A stretch of DNA of 64,000 bases from Novosphingobium taihuense (GTDB lineage: Bacteria; Pseudomonadota; Alphaproteobacteria; Sphingomonadales; Sphingomonadaceae), in NCBI RefSeq assembly GCF_007830315.1, contig NZ_VLKJ01000001.1, positions 62,001 through 126,000 of the forward strand. Direction: 5' to 3'. Position numbers and translations under genes: made by a program. The notes beneath the pieces are model-generated. The model was not told the origin of the DNA and searched no databases. It saw nothing but the letters and a program-made list of their open reading frames with translations. Of the stretch, positions 25,497-32,830 are shown one piece after another (positions within the stretch are counted from its first letter, which is position 1; each line of letters starts with the position of its first letter).

Positions 25497-25810
25497 TCCG
25501 TTCGCAGCAATTCGCCCGACAGCCCCGGTTGAGGACGAATGACTAAGGCGTTGGACAATCCGACACGGTTCCTTTCACGAGCGACGATCAGGATGGCGGA
25601 CATCGTGGCCATAGCTGTGCCGGCGAACCTGCCTGAAGGCCAAAATCTGCCGTTAACTGATCGATGCCTCGAAGACTGTCATCATGCGTCTGGCGCCTTC
25701 GATGCTATGCAAGGCTTCCCATCAAAACACGGTCCCATTAAGAGATCGATTGCAATTTCATTTTGGCCGTATAACCTGCCTGCCGCTCTTGGAGCGCAAG
25801 GAGAAGAACC
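25497..25810. other. Intergenic region upstream of the RiPP-like operon
   Basis: About 310 bases between the leftward parB-like gene leader and the rightward peptide gene. A possible -10 box TATAAC is at 25,770-25,775. No convincing -35 or gene is seen. Confidence 0.4.
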
Positions 25811-25954
25811 ATGCAGGTTGATTTTCATGCCGAAGCCATCGAGACCAACGCCGATACGAGCAATCAAGATGCACCGTTGAAGGTAGAATTCGTAGAGATT
25901 TACGACGACAGCGAGGGCGAACTGGCCATGGCCAGGAATTGCTCAAACGGTTGA
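25811..25954 (+). CDS. Candidate RiPP precursor peptide, 47 residues
   Basis: AAGGAG (25,798-25,803) lies 7 bases before the ATG. The peptide begins MQVDFHAEAI, is strongly acidic through the middle (LKVEFVEIYDDSEGELA), and ends AMARNCSNG. This is the layout of a RiPP precursor: an acidic leader with a hydrophobic patch, an AMA site after which a protease could cut, and a tiny core with one Cys and one Ser. It is followed by SagB-like, glycosyltransferase, YcaO and methyltransferase genes in the same direction. No homolog is known to me. A different overlapping frame (25,539-25,880) has no ribosome site. Confidence 0.6.
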   Translation: MQVDFHAEAIETNADTSNQDAPLKVEFVEIYDDSEGELAMARNCSNG

Positions 25955-26048
25955 CTCGGTGCTTAAGGCGCGTGCAATGGTGGGGAGATGAGGGTCGCCG
26001 CACTCCTATCTCTGTCTTGAAACTGATGTCGCGCTAACCGAATCGTCA

Positions 26049-26912
26049 ATGACGCTTCGCGTCGCGAGATGCGGAATGGCGGTGGAGATCAACTCGCCTC
26101 CCACGTGGTTGAAAGCCTTGCTCGAATGCCTGCGTACGCCCGTCAGGCAGGACCGGTTTGAAAGTATCCGAGACGGACTGCGACAGGATGCCTCCGAACT
26201 CCTCGGACTGATGCTAGAAAGGGGATTTCTTGCTCGGTTCGAAAGTGAGTCTGACACGGTCGCTGCGTTCTCTGCGCGTCATCGGCGACCTTACTCGCAA
26301 TCTGCTTTCACCTCAGCGCTCGACCCGCCCGAAGGCGAGGCGCTCGGCCCACCAGACAATTTGGCAGGCGGGCTAACGGATTTGCTGCTCGCACGATCCT
26401 CGGCTGATCGCCAAGCGTCCGTCGCATTTGACGAACAAAGTCTGCGGACCTTGCTTCGCCATGCCTACGGACCATGGTCAGGTTTCAAGACTAAAGACAG
26501 AAGACCGGCTCCCGCAGCCGGCGGCTTGCGGAGCCTACAGCTATTCGTGCACTTAGCCGAGTCGACGTCGCTTCAAACATACAAATATTGCGAAGACGAC
26601 GATTTTCTCGACGGCGTTTCCCGTCAACGAGCGACAATTGCCGATCTATGCAATGACCAGGCCACCGTCCGCGACGCCCGTGCGCAAGTAACATTTGTGT
26701 ACGACACGAGGACGAACTCCCCGAAATACGGCGCTCGCGGGTTGGATTTCGCGCTTCTCGAAGCGGGGCACGCAGCACAGAACCTCACACTAGCGGCGAC
26801 GGCCCTCGGAATTGGATCCCGGTGTATAGGGAGCCTATCACATCCTAAAGTGTGCGAAGCCTGCAACCTGCGTACACACCAAGTCCCGATCTATGCCTGC
26901 GCGCTATTCTGA
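26049..26912 (+). CDS. SagB-like FMN dehydrogenase (azoline oxidase) of the RiPP cluster
   Basis: A 287-residue protein of the nitroreductase fold. Residues about 12-75 look like a winged-helix domain (TWLKALLECLRTPVRQDRFE ... LLGLMLERGFLARF), as in SagB-type proteins. The catalytic part has LRTLLRHAYGPW, PAAGGLRSLQLFVH, and FALLEAGHAAQNLTLAATAL with GIGSRCIGSL, which are SagB hallmarks. SagB enzymes oxidise azolines made by YcaO to azoles. The start at 26,049 has no good ribosome site; ATG 26,085 is an alternative. It overlaps the next gene by 20 bases. Confidence 0.8.
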   Translation: MTLRVARCGMAVEINSPPTWLKALLECLRTPVRQDRFESIRDGLRQDASELLGLMLERGFLARFESESDTVAAFSARHRRPYSQSAFTSALDPPEGEALGPPDNLAGGLTDLLLARSSADRQASVAFDEQSLRTLLRHAYGPWSGFKTKDRRPAPAAGGLRSLQLFVHLAESTSLQTYKYCEDDDFLDGVSRQRATIADLCNDQATVRDARAQVTFVYDTRTNSPKYGARGLDFALLEAGHAAQNLTLAATALGIGSRCIGSLSHPKVCEACNLRTHQVPIYACALF

Positions 26913-28494
26913 CGGACCTAGGACTCTCGGCTTTCTCTCACCGGCCAGTCGCGGAGGCGGCCGCTATGGAGTCATCGAGGCCGCTTCTGGGCTGCTAGAG
27001 GCTATTTCCACTCAGAGCAGCTGGGACAGGATAATCGTTTGGAGCGAAACTGATCTTCCTCCGACCATAAACCTTGAACGCGTCGAATGGCGAAGCCCCA
27101 CGTCTCTGGCGCGAGACGTGCAGGCTGGTGAGATCACGCTACTTCACCATGTCGGATTGGGACCCGCCAAATTGGCTCCAGCGCGCGGCTCAATTGCGTC
27201 CCCGATCTTCACCTCAGTATTCCCTGCGCTCAGCTACGAAGATCAGATGGGCCAACACGCGCTCGAAGTTATGGTACAGAAGACTACCCATGACACCGAT
27301 GTTTACCCATCCGAGTGCAGCCGCCAAGCCAGCCAATCGATACGCGAGCAGCTTGAGGCCGGAGGCCTACGACCGAACGGCAGGACCAGAGAACTAGTCA
27401 TACCGGTGGGTGTTGACATCAACCGCTTCACTCCCTGCTCCAGTGCCGATAGGTCTAGAATCCGCGCCGCTGAGAATTTGCCAGCCGATTCTTACATCGC
27501 AGTCGTACTCACTCGCTTCTCGCCGTCCGACAAGGCGGACCTCATCCCGCTCCTGCTTGCTTGCGCGGCGTCGCATGACGGTGGCAAGCTTCGATTCGTG
27601 CTACTCGGAGGCGACGATTACAGGGGCGCCAAGGGCTACGTGCGCTTGCTCAAGCGGTATATTGCCGAGCTTGGACTCTGTGAAATAGTCCAGGTCAAGG
27701 TCGTGAATGACCGTGATCGAATCGTTCAAATCCTGCGTTGCGCCGATCTCTTCGTTTCGCCCGCCGACAGCGTCCAAGAGACATTCGGAATCACGCCAAT
27801 TGAAGCCATGGCCTGCGGGCTGCCGGCTATCGTCTCGGATTGGAACGGATACCGAGAGACTGTTGTGAACGAACTCACCGGCTATCGCATACCAACCACC
27901 TTCTCAAACAACAGCGCCGTGTGGGATAGGTTTCGTTGGCACTCGGACTTCCGAAAGTCTCACCTCGCTCTATCGCAAAGTGTATCTATTGACGCGTTCG
28001 AAGTCCTAAGGATCTGCCGCCAAGTTGCCGGATCCCCGAACTTGGGTCGAAGAATGGCAACAGCTGCGAGGAAGCTCGCCGTTGAGCAGTTCGGCTGGCA
28101 GAAAGTAATCGAAAAGTATGAGATCGCTTGGCAAGACGTCACGGAAACGAGCTTTTTAACAGAGAAGTCGATACAAACCTCGTTTGATTATTTTGCAACG
28201 TTCAGTCACTATGCGACATCGATTTTCTCGGACGAGGCACCCTACCAACTGACCCCATCTGGTCGGAGAATAGCGGCAGGCGGCTTGGTGCTGCCATTGC
28301 TCGCGGATCTTAAGGATATGCTGCCGGTCGACCTGTTAATGGCTGTGCTCGAGGCATTCCGCACCGCTCCTAACTCGGTCGGGTCCCTAGCCCACCTTGG
28401 TCCAATGGCGGACACCCGGTTTTGCGTCTCGTGGCTGGTCAAGCAAGGCTTCTTGGAGATGGCCTTGGCGCCGCACGTTGGACCGCCGTGTTGA
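26893..28494 (+). CDS. GT4-type glycosyltransferase with extra C-terminal domain, RiPP cluster
   Basis: A 533-residue GT-B fold enzyme. The N-terminal Rossmann half has LGFLSPASRGGGRYGVIEAA. The nucleotide-sugar half has VIPVGVDINRF, FVLLGGDDYRG and ETFGITPIEAMACGLPAIVS, the usual E-x7-E of family 4. After about residue 415 an additional 120-residue part ends in FCVSWLVKQGFLEMAL, which resembles the winged-helix of the SagB-like protein and may bind the leader peptide (inference). Its position between the SagB and YcaO genes suggests that the peptide is glycosylated. It overlaps both neighbours. Confidence 0.82.
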   Translation: MPARYSDGPRTLGFLSPASRGGGRYGVIEAASGLLEAISTQSSWDRIIVWSETDLPPTINLERVEWRSPTSLARDVQAGEITLLHHVGLGPAKLAPARGSIASPIFTSVFPALSYEDQMGQHALEVMVQKTTHDTDVYPSECSRQASQSIREQLEAGGLRPNGRTRELVIPVGVDINRFTPCSSADRSRIRAAENLPADSYIAVVLTRFSPSDKADLIPLLLACAASHDGGKLRFVLLGGDDYRGAKGYVRLLKRYIAELGLCEIVQVKVVNDRDRIVQILRCADLFVSPADSVQETFGITPIEAMACGLPAIVSDWNGYRETVVNELTGYRIPTTFSNNSAVWDRFRWHSDFRKSHLALSQSVSIDAFEVLRICRQVAGSPNLGRRMATAARKLAVEQFGWQKVIEKYEIAWQDVTETSFLTEKSIQTSFDYFATFSHYATSIFSDEAPYQLTPSGRRIAAGGLVLPLLADLKDMLPVDLLMAVLEAFRTAPNSVGSLAHLGPMADTRFCVSWLVKQGFLEMALAPHVGPPC

Positions 28495-29396
28495 CATCGA
28501 CACTGCGCATTGAACTGCTAAGAGAACTCCCGTCCGGCACCGGACTATTCTTGTGTCGCGTTCGGGCTATCCTCGAAAACGGTGAAGATCCGATCGTTGC
28601 CTTGGGAGCTGGGATCTCTCCGGTGCCGGAAATCGCTCAGGCGAAGGCGGTCTCCGAGGCCATCGAGAGACTCACCCTCTCCACACCGGCCCGTTCAATG
28701 GCCAATGCGACACCAATAAGCATTTCCGGCACGCTGACGTCACCAGTCGTTAAAGTGATCGAAAGTGTACGGCCTCTGAGGGCAGAAAAGGGCTGGACTG
28801 CATCCGCATGCCATATTGATCTTGAAAGCGCCGTTCGCGCCGCATCCAATGAGGCAGTAGAACGCCGACACCTCTGGCTGTGGGGCACCAAGTGCGAACT
28901 TGGCGGCGCGCTGACTGTGCACCGCCTGCTCCCCGCAGATCTGGAGAGGTCTGGCGTTAAGGAGTTCCTTTCCTCATTTCCCCTGGAAATCCTCGTGTCG
29001 TGGACAGCCGAAGAGCTTGCTCCGCAGGCGGTCGTGGTCATCGCAATCAGAGCGTCAGAAGGTTGCTTCTATGCGGCTTCGGCGGCCGCATCGGCCTGTG
29101 AGGAGGCAGTTGAGGTGGCGCTACTCGACATCGTGAAAATACTGATCATTGAGGAACAGTTCAAACACCGTGCCGAGGCGCTTTCGTTTCGTCGCCCGCT
29201 TTCCGAATTGCCAGAACGCCTGACCCTTGGCGCGACGCGATTTGACTTTCGGCGCCCCGTCCCGTCGGACAGACAACTACAGGAGGGTGCCGGAATGATA
29301 AGCGCGCCGTGGTTGATCACACTCAAGCGCCGGATTGTCGAGATCCCGCTTTTGGTAGAGGGACCGCCGCCAAAACTTTTGGAATGGTTCAGATGA
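28488..29396 (+). CDS. YcaO-domain protein, RiPP cluster
   Basis: A compact YcaO-like protein of about 302 residues. ATP-binding motifs are recognisable: GAGISPVPEIAQAKAVSEAI followed by ER, RAASNEAVERRHLWLWG, and the glycine/alanine-rich AASAAASACEEAVEVALLD. The end, GPPPKLLEWFR, is proline-rich as in cyclodehydratases. YcaO enzymes use ATP to activate backbone amides, making azolines from Cys/Ser/Thr or thioamides. GTG at 28,488 overlaps the stop of the glycosyltransferase gene; TTG at 28,491 is also possible. No partner E1-like or TfuA gene is adjacent, so a stand-alone YcaO is likely. Confidence 0.75.
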   Translation: MLTSTLRIELLRELPSGTGLFLCRVRAILENGEDPIVALGAGISPVPEIAQAKAVSEAIERLTLSTPARSMANATPISISGTLTSPVVKVIESVRPLRAEKGWTASACHIDLESAVRAASNEAVERRHLWLWGTKCELGGALTVHRLLPADLERSGVKEFLSSFPLEILVSWTAEELAPQAVVVIAIRASEGCFYAASAAASACEEAVEVALLDIVKILIIEEQFKHRAEALSFRRPLSELPERLTLGATRFDFRRPVPSDRQLQEGAGMISAPWLITLKRRIVEIPLLVEGPPPKLLEWFR

Positions 29397-29965
29397 AGAT
29401 AAACCTTGGATGCGGTCCTGTTCGCTTTGGCCATGGCTGGACGAATCTGGACAAGTTGGAACCTGAGCCGGATTCACTGGCGCTTAAAAATATAGTGGTC
29501 GACCTCCGTGATGGCATTCCCCTGCCTGACGCGAGTGTCGACTGGGCGTATACGAGCCACTTCTTAGAACACCTCGACCCTTTCGACGAGTGCGAACAGT
29601 TCCTCGCGGAATGCCTTCGCGTCCTGCGGAGCAGGGGAGTCCTTAGGGTTGCAGTGCCCGACTTCACAAAGATCGCGCGCATTTACCTCGATGACCCCCG
29701 ATCGTTCTACACCGAATACGGATACGCCAAACCTTGGTTCTCGCGTGCAAAAACGTGGAGCCGCCGACTCGGCGTCTCCGTCATGTTCGACCATAAGATG
29801 ATCTATGATTGGGTATCGCTCGAGGAGGTCCTATTGGGAGCCGGTTTCGTTGACCCTATCGAAGTCCACGCCAACCAGATTGGCCATCTTCCACCGGCGA
29901 TTGCAGCCGAAACTGTCCGCACACATCTTGGACACACTCTGACCGTGGATGCCATCGCTCCGTGA
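29393..29965 (+). CDS. SAM-dependent methyltransferase, RiPP cluster
   Basis: A 190-residue class I methyltransferase. MKINLGCGPVRFGHGWTNLD is motif I; YTSHFLEHLDPFDECEQFLA and ECLRVLRSRGVLRVAVPDF are the later Rossmann motifs. The ATG overlaps the YcaO stop (ATGA), so it is translationally coupled and the last gene of the operon. It may methylate the sugar or the peptide. Its type is similar to small methyltransferases in polysaccharide loci, so a sugar target is plausible (inference). Confidence 0.8.
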   Translation: MKINLGCGPVRFGHGWTNLDKLEPEPDSLALKNIVVDLRDGIPLPDASVDWAYTSHFLEHLDPFDECEQFLAECLRVLRSRGVLRVAVPDFTKIARIYLDDPRSFYTEYGYAKPWFSRAKTWSRRLGVSVMFDHKMIYDWVSLEEVLLGAGFVDPIEVHANQIGHLPPAIAAETVRTHLGHTLTVDAIAP

Positions 29966-30100
29966 TGCGAGCATCTAGCGGCCAGGGGAAAGGAATAAGT
30001 CGCTTAACTTCCTTGCGTGCTGAAATGGGTCTTATCGACCTGCTTTAGGTGATGGCCGTTTCAAGCAATTTTTTGCTCAAAGCGTCGCACTACGTAGGGT

Positions 30101-30128
30101 TTGAAAACGCTGCGCGCGTCCATATATT
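30101..30128 (+). promoter_or_regulatory. Sigma-70 promoter of the zinc-knuckle/DWLGR gene
   Basis: TTGAAA (30,101-30,106), 16 bases, TATATT (30,123-30,128). The predicted start at about 30,135 leaves a 27-base leader containing AGGGAGGG before the ATG at 30,162. The gene therefore has its own promoter apart from the RiPP operon. Confidence 0.65.
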
Positions 30129-30161
30129 GGCAGAGAATGAGGTTGTTTCCAGGGAGGGCTT

Positions 30162-31448
30162 ATGTCTGGCTGGACAGTGACGGCGTGCCGCTACTGCGGC
30201 GACGACTTGCCAGTCCATGAAGACTGGAGCGACCCGCCTGAGTATCACAAAGAATGTGCATGGTATGAAAGCGACTGCGATATCTGCGGTCGCTCCATGC
30301 AAATCCACCGCGCTTGGGACAATCCACCCACAGCGCACAAAGAGTGTAAGGCGGAGAGATCTGCCAAATGGCATGCCAAGTCATGCAACCACTGCGGCGG
30401 CGAACTGAAGTACCATGAAGACTGGGAGGAAATACCCGACTACCATAAGGATTGCGCATGGTATGAAGCGAATTGCAACATCTGTGGACGCTCCATGCGA
30501 ATTCACCGCGCCTGGGATAATCCGCCAACTGCGCACAAAGAATGCAAAGCCGAACAGGCAGCGAAGTGGCATGCCAAAGCCTGCCGCCATTGCGGGCGCG
30601 AGTTAAAGTATCATCAAGACTGGGAACAAGTGCCAGACTATCACAAGGACTGCGCTTGGTACGATGCGAAGTGCGATATCTGCGGGCGATCAATGAGTGT
30701 CCACCGTGGGTGGGACAATCCTCCAAGTGCGCACAGAGAGTGTATCGAAAAGAGAAAGGCTGAATGGCAAGTTAAGCCTTGCGCTCATTGTGGCAAAGAT
30801 CTCAAATATCATGCCGACTGGAAAAAAATTCCCGATTATCACAAGGACTGCACTTGGACGACGGTGGCTTGTAGCCACTGCGGAACCGGAATTCGGGCGC
30901 ACAGATCATGGCAAAATCCACCCAAATTCTGCGACGGCTGTAAGTCCCGGTTTAGTGCCAGATCGGAGACTTGCACTCACTGTTCTAAGCATTTCGAAGT
31001 TTCAACTGGTACGCAAATTCAGTGCGCCGAAAGAGGCTGGGAACTACCCAACAAATGCCATGCGTGCCGGGAGCTTTTCAAGCATAAGCCATTCTATACA
31101 AAAACCGAAGAGGACTGGCTCGGTAGAAGAGTTTTTCGCACCTACAACAGCCGAGGCGACCTGCTCAGCGAGTCCCGCGATGAAGAAGATTGGCTCGGTC
31201 GGGATCGCAGACGCCACAAAAGCAGCCAAGGTGTTACCACGGGATTTACGCGTGATCGTGAAGATTGGCTGGGCCGCGAGTACAAAGAAACTCGCGATAC
31301 CACGGGAAATGTGAAGTCTACCAGCCGCAAGGCCGAGGATTGGCTGGGTCGTGAATATGTTGAGAGTAAAAATGCCCGTGGCGAGAAGTCAGCCAAAACC
31401 CGCAAAGATGCGGACTGGCTGGGGCGCCCTCGTCGACGAACCGATTGA
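30162..31448 (+). CDS. Repeat protein: CxxC...HxxC knuckles plus C-terminal DWLGR repeats
   Basis: A 428-residue protein made almost wholly of repeats. Residues 9-206 are three copies of a 66-residue unit; each unit is two knuckles of the type CxxCG-x5-H-x2-W-x3-P-x2-H-x2-C. Two more knuckles (207-270) and a degenerate one (271-315) follow. From 316 there are four exact 25-residue units beginning (E/A)DWLGR and a fifth partial one, rich in Arg, Lys, Ser and Thr. Each knuckle can bind one zinc. No signal peptide is seen, so it is likely cytoplasmic. I do not recognise the family; nucleic-acid binding is plausible from the zinc sites and basic tail. Confidence 0.85.
   Translation: MSGWTVTACRYCGDDLPVHEDWSDPPEYHKECAWYESDCDICGRSMQIHRAWDNPPTAHKECKAERSAKWHAKSCNHCGGELKYHEDWEEIPDYHKDCAWYEANCNICGRSMRIHRAWDNPPTAHKECKAEQAAKWHAKACRHCGRELKYHQDWEQVPDYHKDCAWYDAKCDICGRSMSVHRGWDNPPSAHRECIEKRKAEWQVKPCAHCGKDLKYHADWKKIPDYHKDCTWTTVACSHCGTGIRAHRSWQNPPKFCDGCKSRFSARSETCTHCSKHFEVSTGTQIQCAERGWELPNKCHACRELFKHKPFYTKTEEDWLGRRVFRTYNSRGDLLSESRDEEDWLGRDRRRHKSSQGVTTGFTRDREDWLGREYKETRDTTGNVKSTSRKAEDWLGREYVESKNARGEKSAKTRKDADWLGRPRRRTD
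30186..30971 (+). repeat. Tandem 198-base coding repeats (zinc knuckles)
   Basis: Three 198-base units plus a shorter fourth encode the knuckle array. Segments such as the codons for RAWDNPPTAHKECKAE are almost identical between units 1 and 2, which suggests recent unit duplication. Confidence 0.8.
31107..31445 (+). repeat. Tandem 75-base coding repeats (DWLGR)
   Basis: Four 75-base units and a partial fifth encode the 25-residue DWLGR repeats. Protein identity is concentrated in the first seven residues of each unit; the rest varies but keeps Gly and Ser/Thr-Arg near the end. Confidence 0.8.
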
Positions 31449-31614
31449 AACCAGTTTACTGACTCCGCAAGCGATCAGCGCATGCTGTTAGCAGTCATCT
31501 TCGGGTAGCAGAGACACCATGTGGCCCGCTGTACAAAGCCCTGATTTCGCGAGACAAAGTTGTTCAAGAACTCGTCAGAGCGAGTGTGCAGAGATAATCT
31601 TGCCGGCCTGCCAC

Positions 31615-32361
31615 TCAGTTCGGCGGTCTGACAGGAGCGGCGGGTAAGTCGACGATCCGGAAAACAGCCCCTGAGCCGGCATCACGGACAAGGTCAACGC
31701 GCTCCCCATCCCAGTGATAATCGAGGTGGCGCCCCTGCAAGGGGCTTGACGCGCAGTCTGGGTAGAAGAGCGCAACGCATTCCCCACCCGTATGCCGGGT
31801 GCTCGGGTAGGCAATCCCGTCCGATCCTGCGGTCCTGAGGGACTGCGCGAGCGCCTGAGATGCTGCATAGCTGTCGGGATCGAGCGCCGGAACCGGCTCC
31901 CCTGCCTGAGGTCGGAGATCATGCAGGTCTGCATCGACCGACATGACGATCTCCCGGAACTGCGAGGTCCAGCCGGGCGCCTCCCTCGTTCGCGCCATGA
32001 AGCGGGCATTATGGTGGATCGTCTCGAACAACGCGGTTTCGAACCGGTCGCCAACATAGAGCACGCCGTAGCTGCCATCGGTAAATCGGCTTGGCCGGTC
32101 GGTGCTGACGTGGGTGAATGGCGCCATGAGGTAGGAGGCGCCGTTGCCGCCGACGCGCCGATCGACTGGAACGAGGTCGAGATTGCCAATCGTCGCCATG
32201 ATGCGAGGATTGGTCTTCTGCTCGGCCGAGATCAACAGAGGCCAGTCAGCTGGATCAGCGATGTCCTCGAACAGGTCGATCGGTGGAAAAGCACTGCGGA
32301 TGATCCTGACAGCGCCCTTCCACTCAACTCGAGAAACTGGGATATCTGCCGCTCCGCTCAC
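31615..32361 (-). CDS. RES-domain toxin (NAD+ phosphorylase family)
   Basis: A 248-residue toxin. The RES core has Arg in VRIIRSAF, Glu in LYVGDRFETALFETIHH, and Ser in GSDGIAYPSTRHTGGECVAL; these are the three residues that name the family. RES toxins degrade cellular NAD+ and are inhibited by an Xre/MbcA-type antitoxin. The ATG overlaps the antitoxin stop (ATGA). On an ICE such a pair favours retention of the element. The length is near the upper end for RES proteins. Confidence 0.9.
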   Translation of the reverse strand: MSGAADIPVSRVEWKGAVRIIRSAFPPIDLFEDIADPADWPLLISAEQKTNPRIMATIGNLDLVPVDRRVGGNGASYLMAPFTHVSTDRPSRFTDGSYGVLYVGDRFETALFETIHHNARFMARTREAPGWTSQFREIVMSVDADLHDLRPQAGEPVPALDPDSYAASQALAQSLRTAGSDGIAYPSTRHTGGECVALFYPDCASSPLQGRHLDYHWDGERVDLVRDAGSGAVFRIVDLPAAPVRPPN

Positions 32362-32771
32362 CAGCCACCGCGCTCGGCGTCGAGATAGCGACGCACCCGC
32401 ATGATGTCGGTGAGCTCGCCTCCCATCATCACCTCGAGCGCGCTGGATCCGCCGAACGCATCGTTCGCCGCCCTGATCCAGACATAGCCGCGGGTCGCCT
32501 CCGAGAAAATGATCCTGAGCGCCTTATGGATGCCCATGAGGTTGGAGAGGCGCGCACGCCCATCGCGCGAGATGCGCCCGGGGCCTTCCGCTTTCCAGCG
32601 CCGATAGGAACGAACCGGCATGTCGAGCAGGGTTGCCGCCTGCTCGTCGGTCAGTTCCCATTTGCCGAACAGATTGAGGGCCGCCCGGAACATGGCAGCG
32701 GCCTCGACCTGGGTAATCGGATCGGGACGGAATGCGGTAACGGCAGTATCAACGGGTTGCAGAGCCAGCAT
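32358..32771 (-). CDS. Xre/MbcA/ParS-type antitoxin
   Basis: A 137-residue antitoxin. The N-terminal Xre-like HTH region is LTDEQAATLLDMPVRSYRRW; the C-terminal DUF2384 toxin-binding domain has LSNLMGIHKALRIIF and WIRAANDAFGGSSALEVMMG, ending RRYLDAERGGW. The ATG at 32,771 has GGAGA upstream. It precedes the RES toxin with a 4-base overlap, the usual order. It likely represses its own promoter through the repeats at 32,785-32,813. Confidence 0.9.
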   Translation of the reverse strand: MLALQPVDTAVTAFRPDPITQVEAAAMFRAALNLFGKWELTDEQAATLLDMPVRSYRRWKAEGPGRISRDGRARLSNLMGIHKALRIIFSEATRGYVWIRAANDAFGGSSALEVMMGGELTDIMRVRRYLDAERGGW

Positions 32772-32784
32772 GGCAGTTCTCCAT

Positions 32785-32813
32785 ATGGCATCATATACGC
32801 TCAATAATGCCAT
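32785..32813. promoter_or_regulatory. Probable operator of the toxin-antitoxin pair
   Basis: ATGGCAT (32,785-32,791) and ATGCCAT (32,807-32,813) form an inverted repeat 14 bases upstream of the antitoxin start. Related TTGGCAAT, TGCCAAT and TGGCAAT copies continue to about 32,852. Autoregulation by the antitoxin is inferred. Confidence 0.55.
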
Positions 32814-32830
32814 TTGGCAATAAGTTGTGC

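Noticed and set aside
25539..25880. 113-residue protein overlapping the candidate precursor
   Set aside because: No ribosome site, no recognisable fold, and it runs in another frame through the well-spaced AAGGAG and ATG of the 47-residue peptide.
30064..30077. Terminator after the RiPP-like operon
   Set aside because: AGCAA-TTTT-TTGCT is short and not followed by a T-run; too weak to call.
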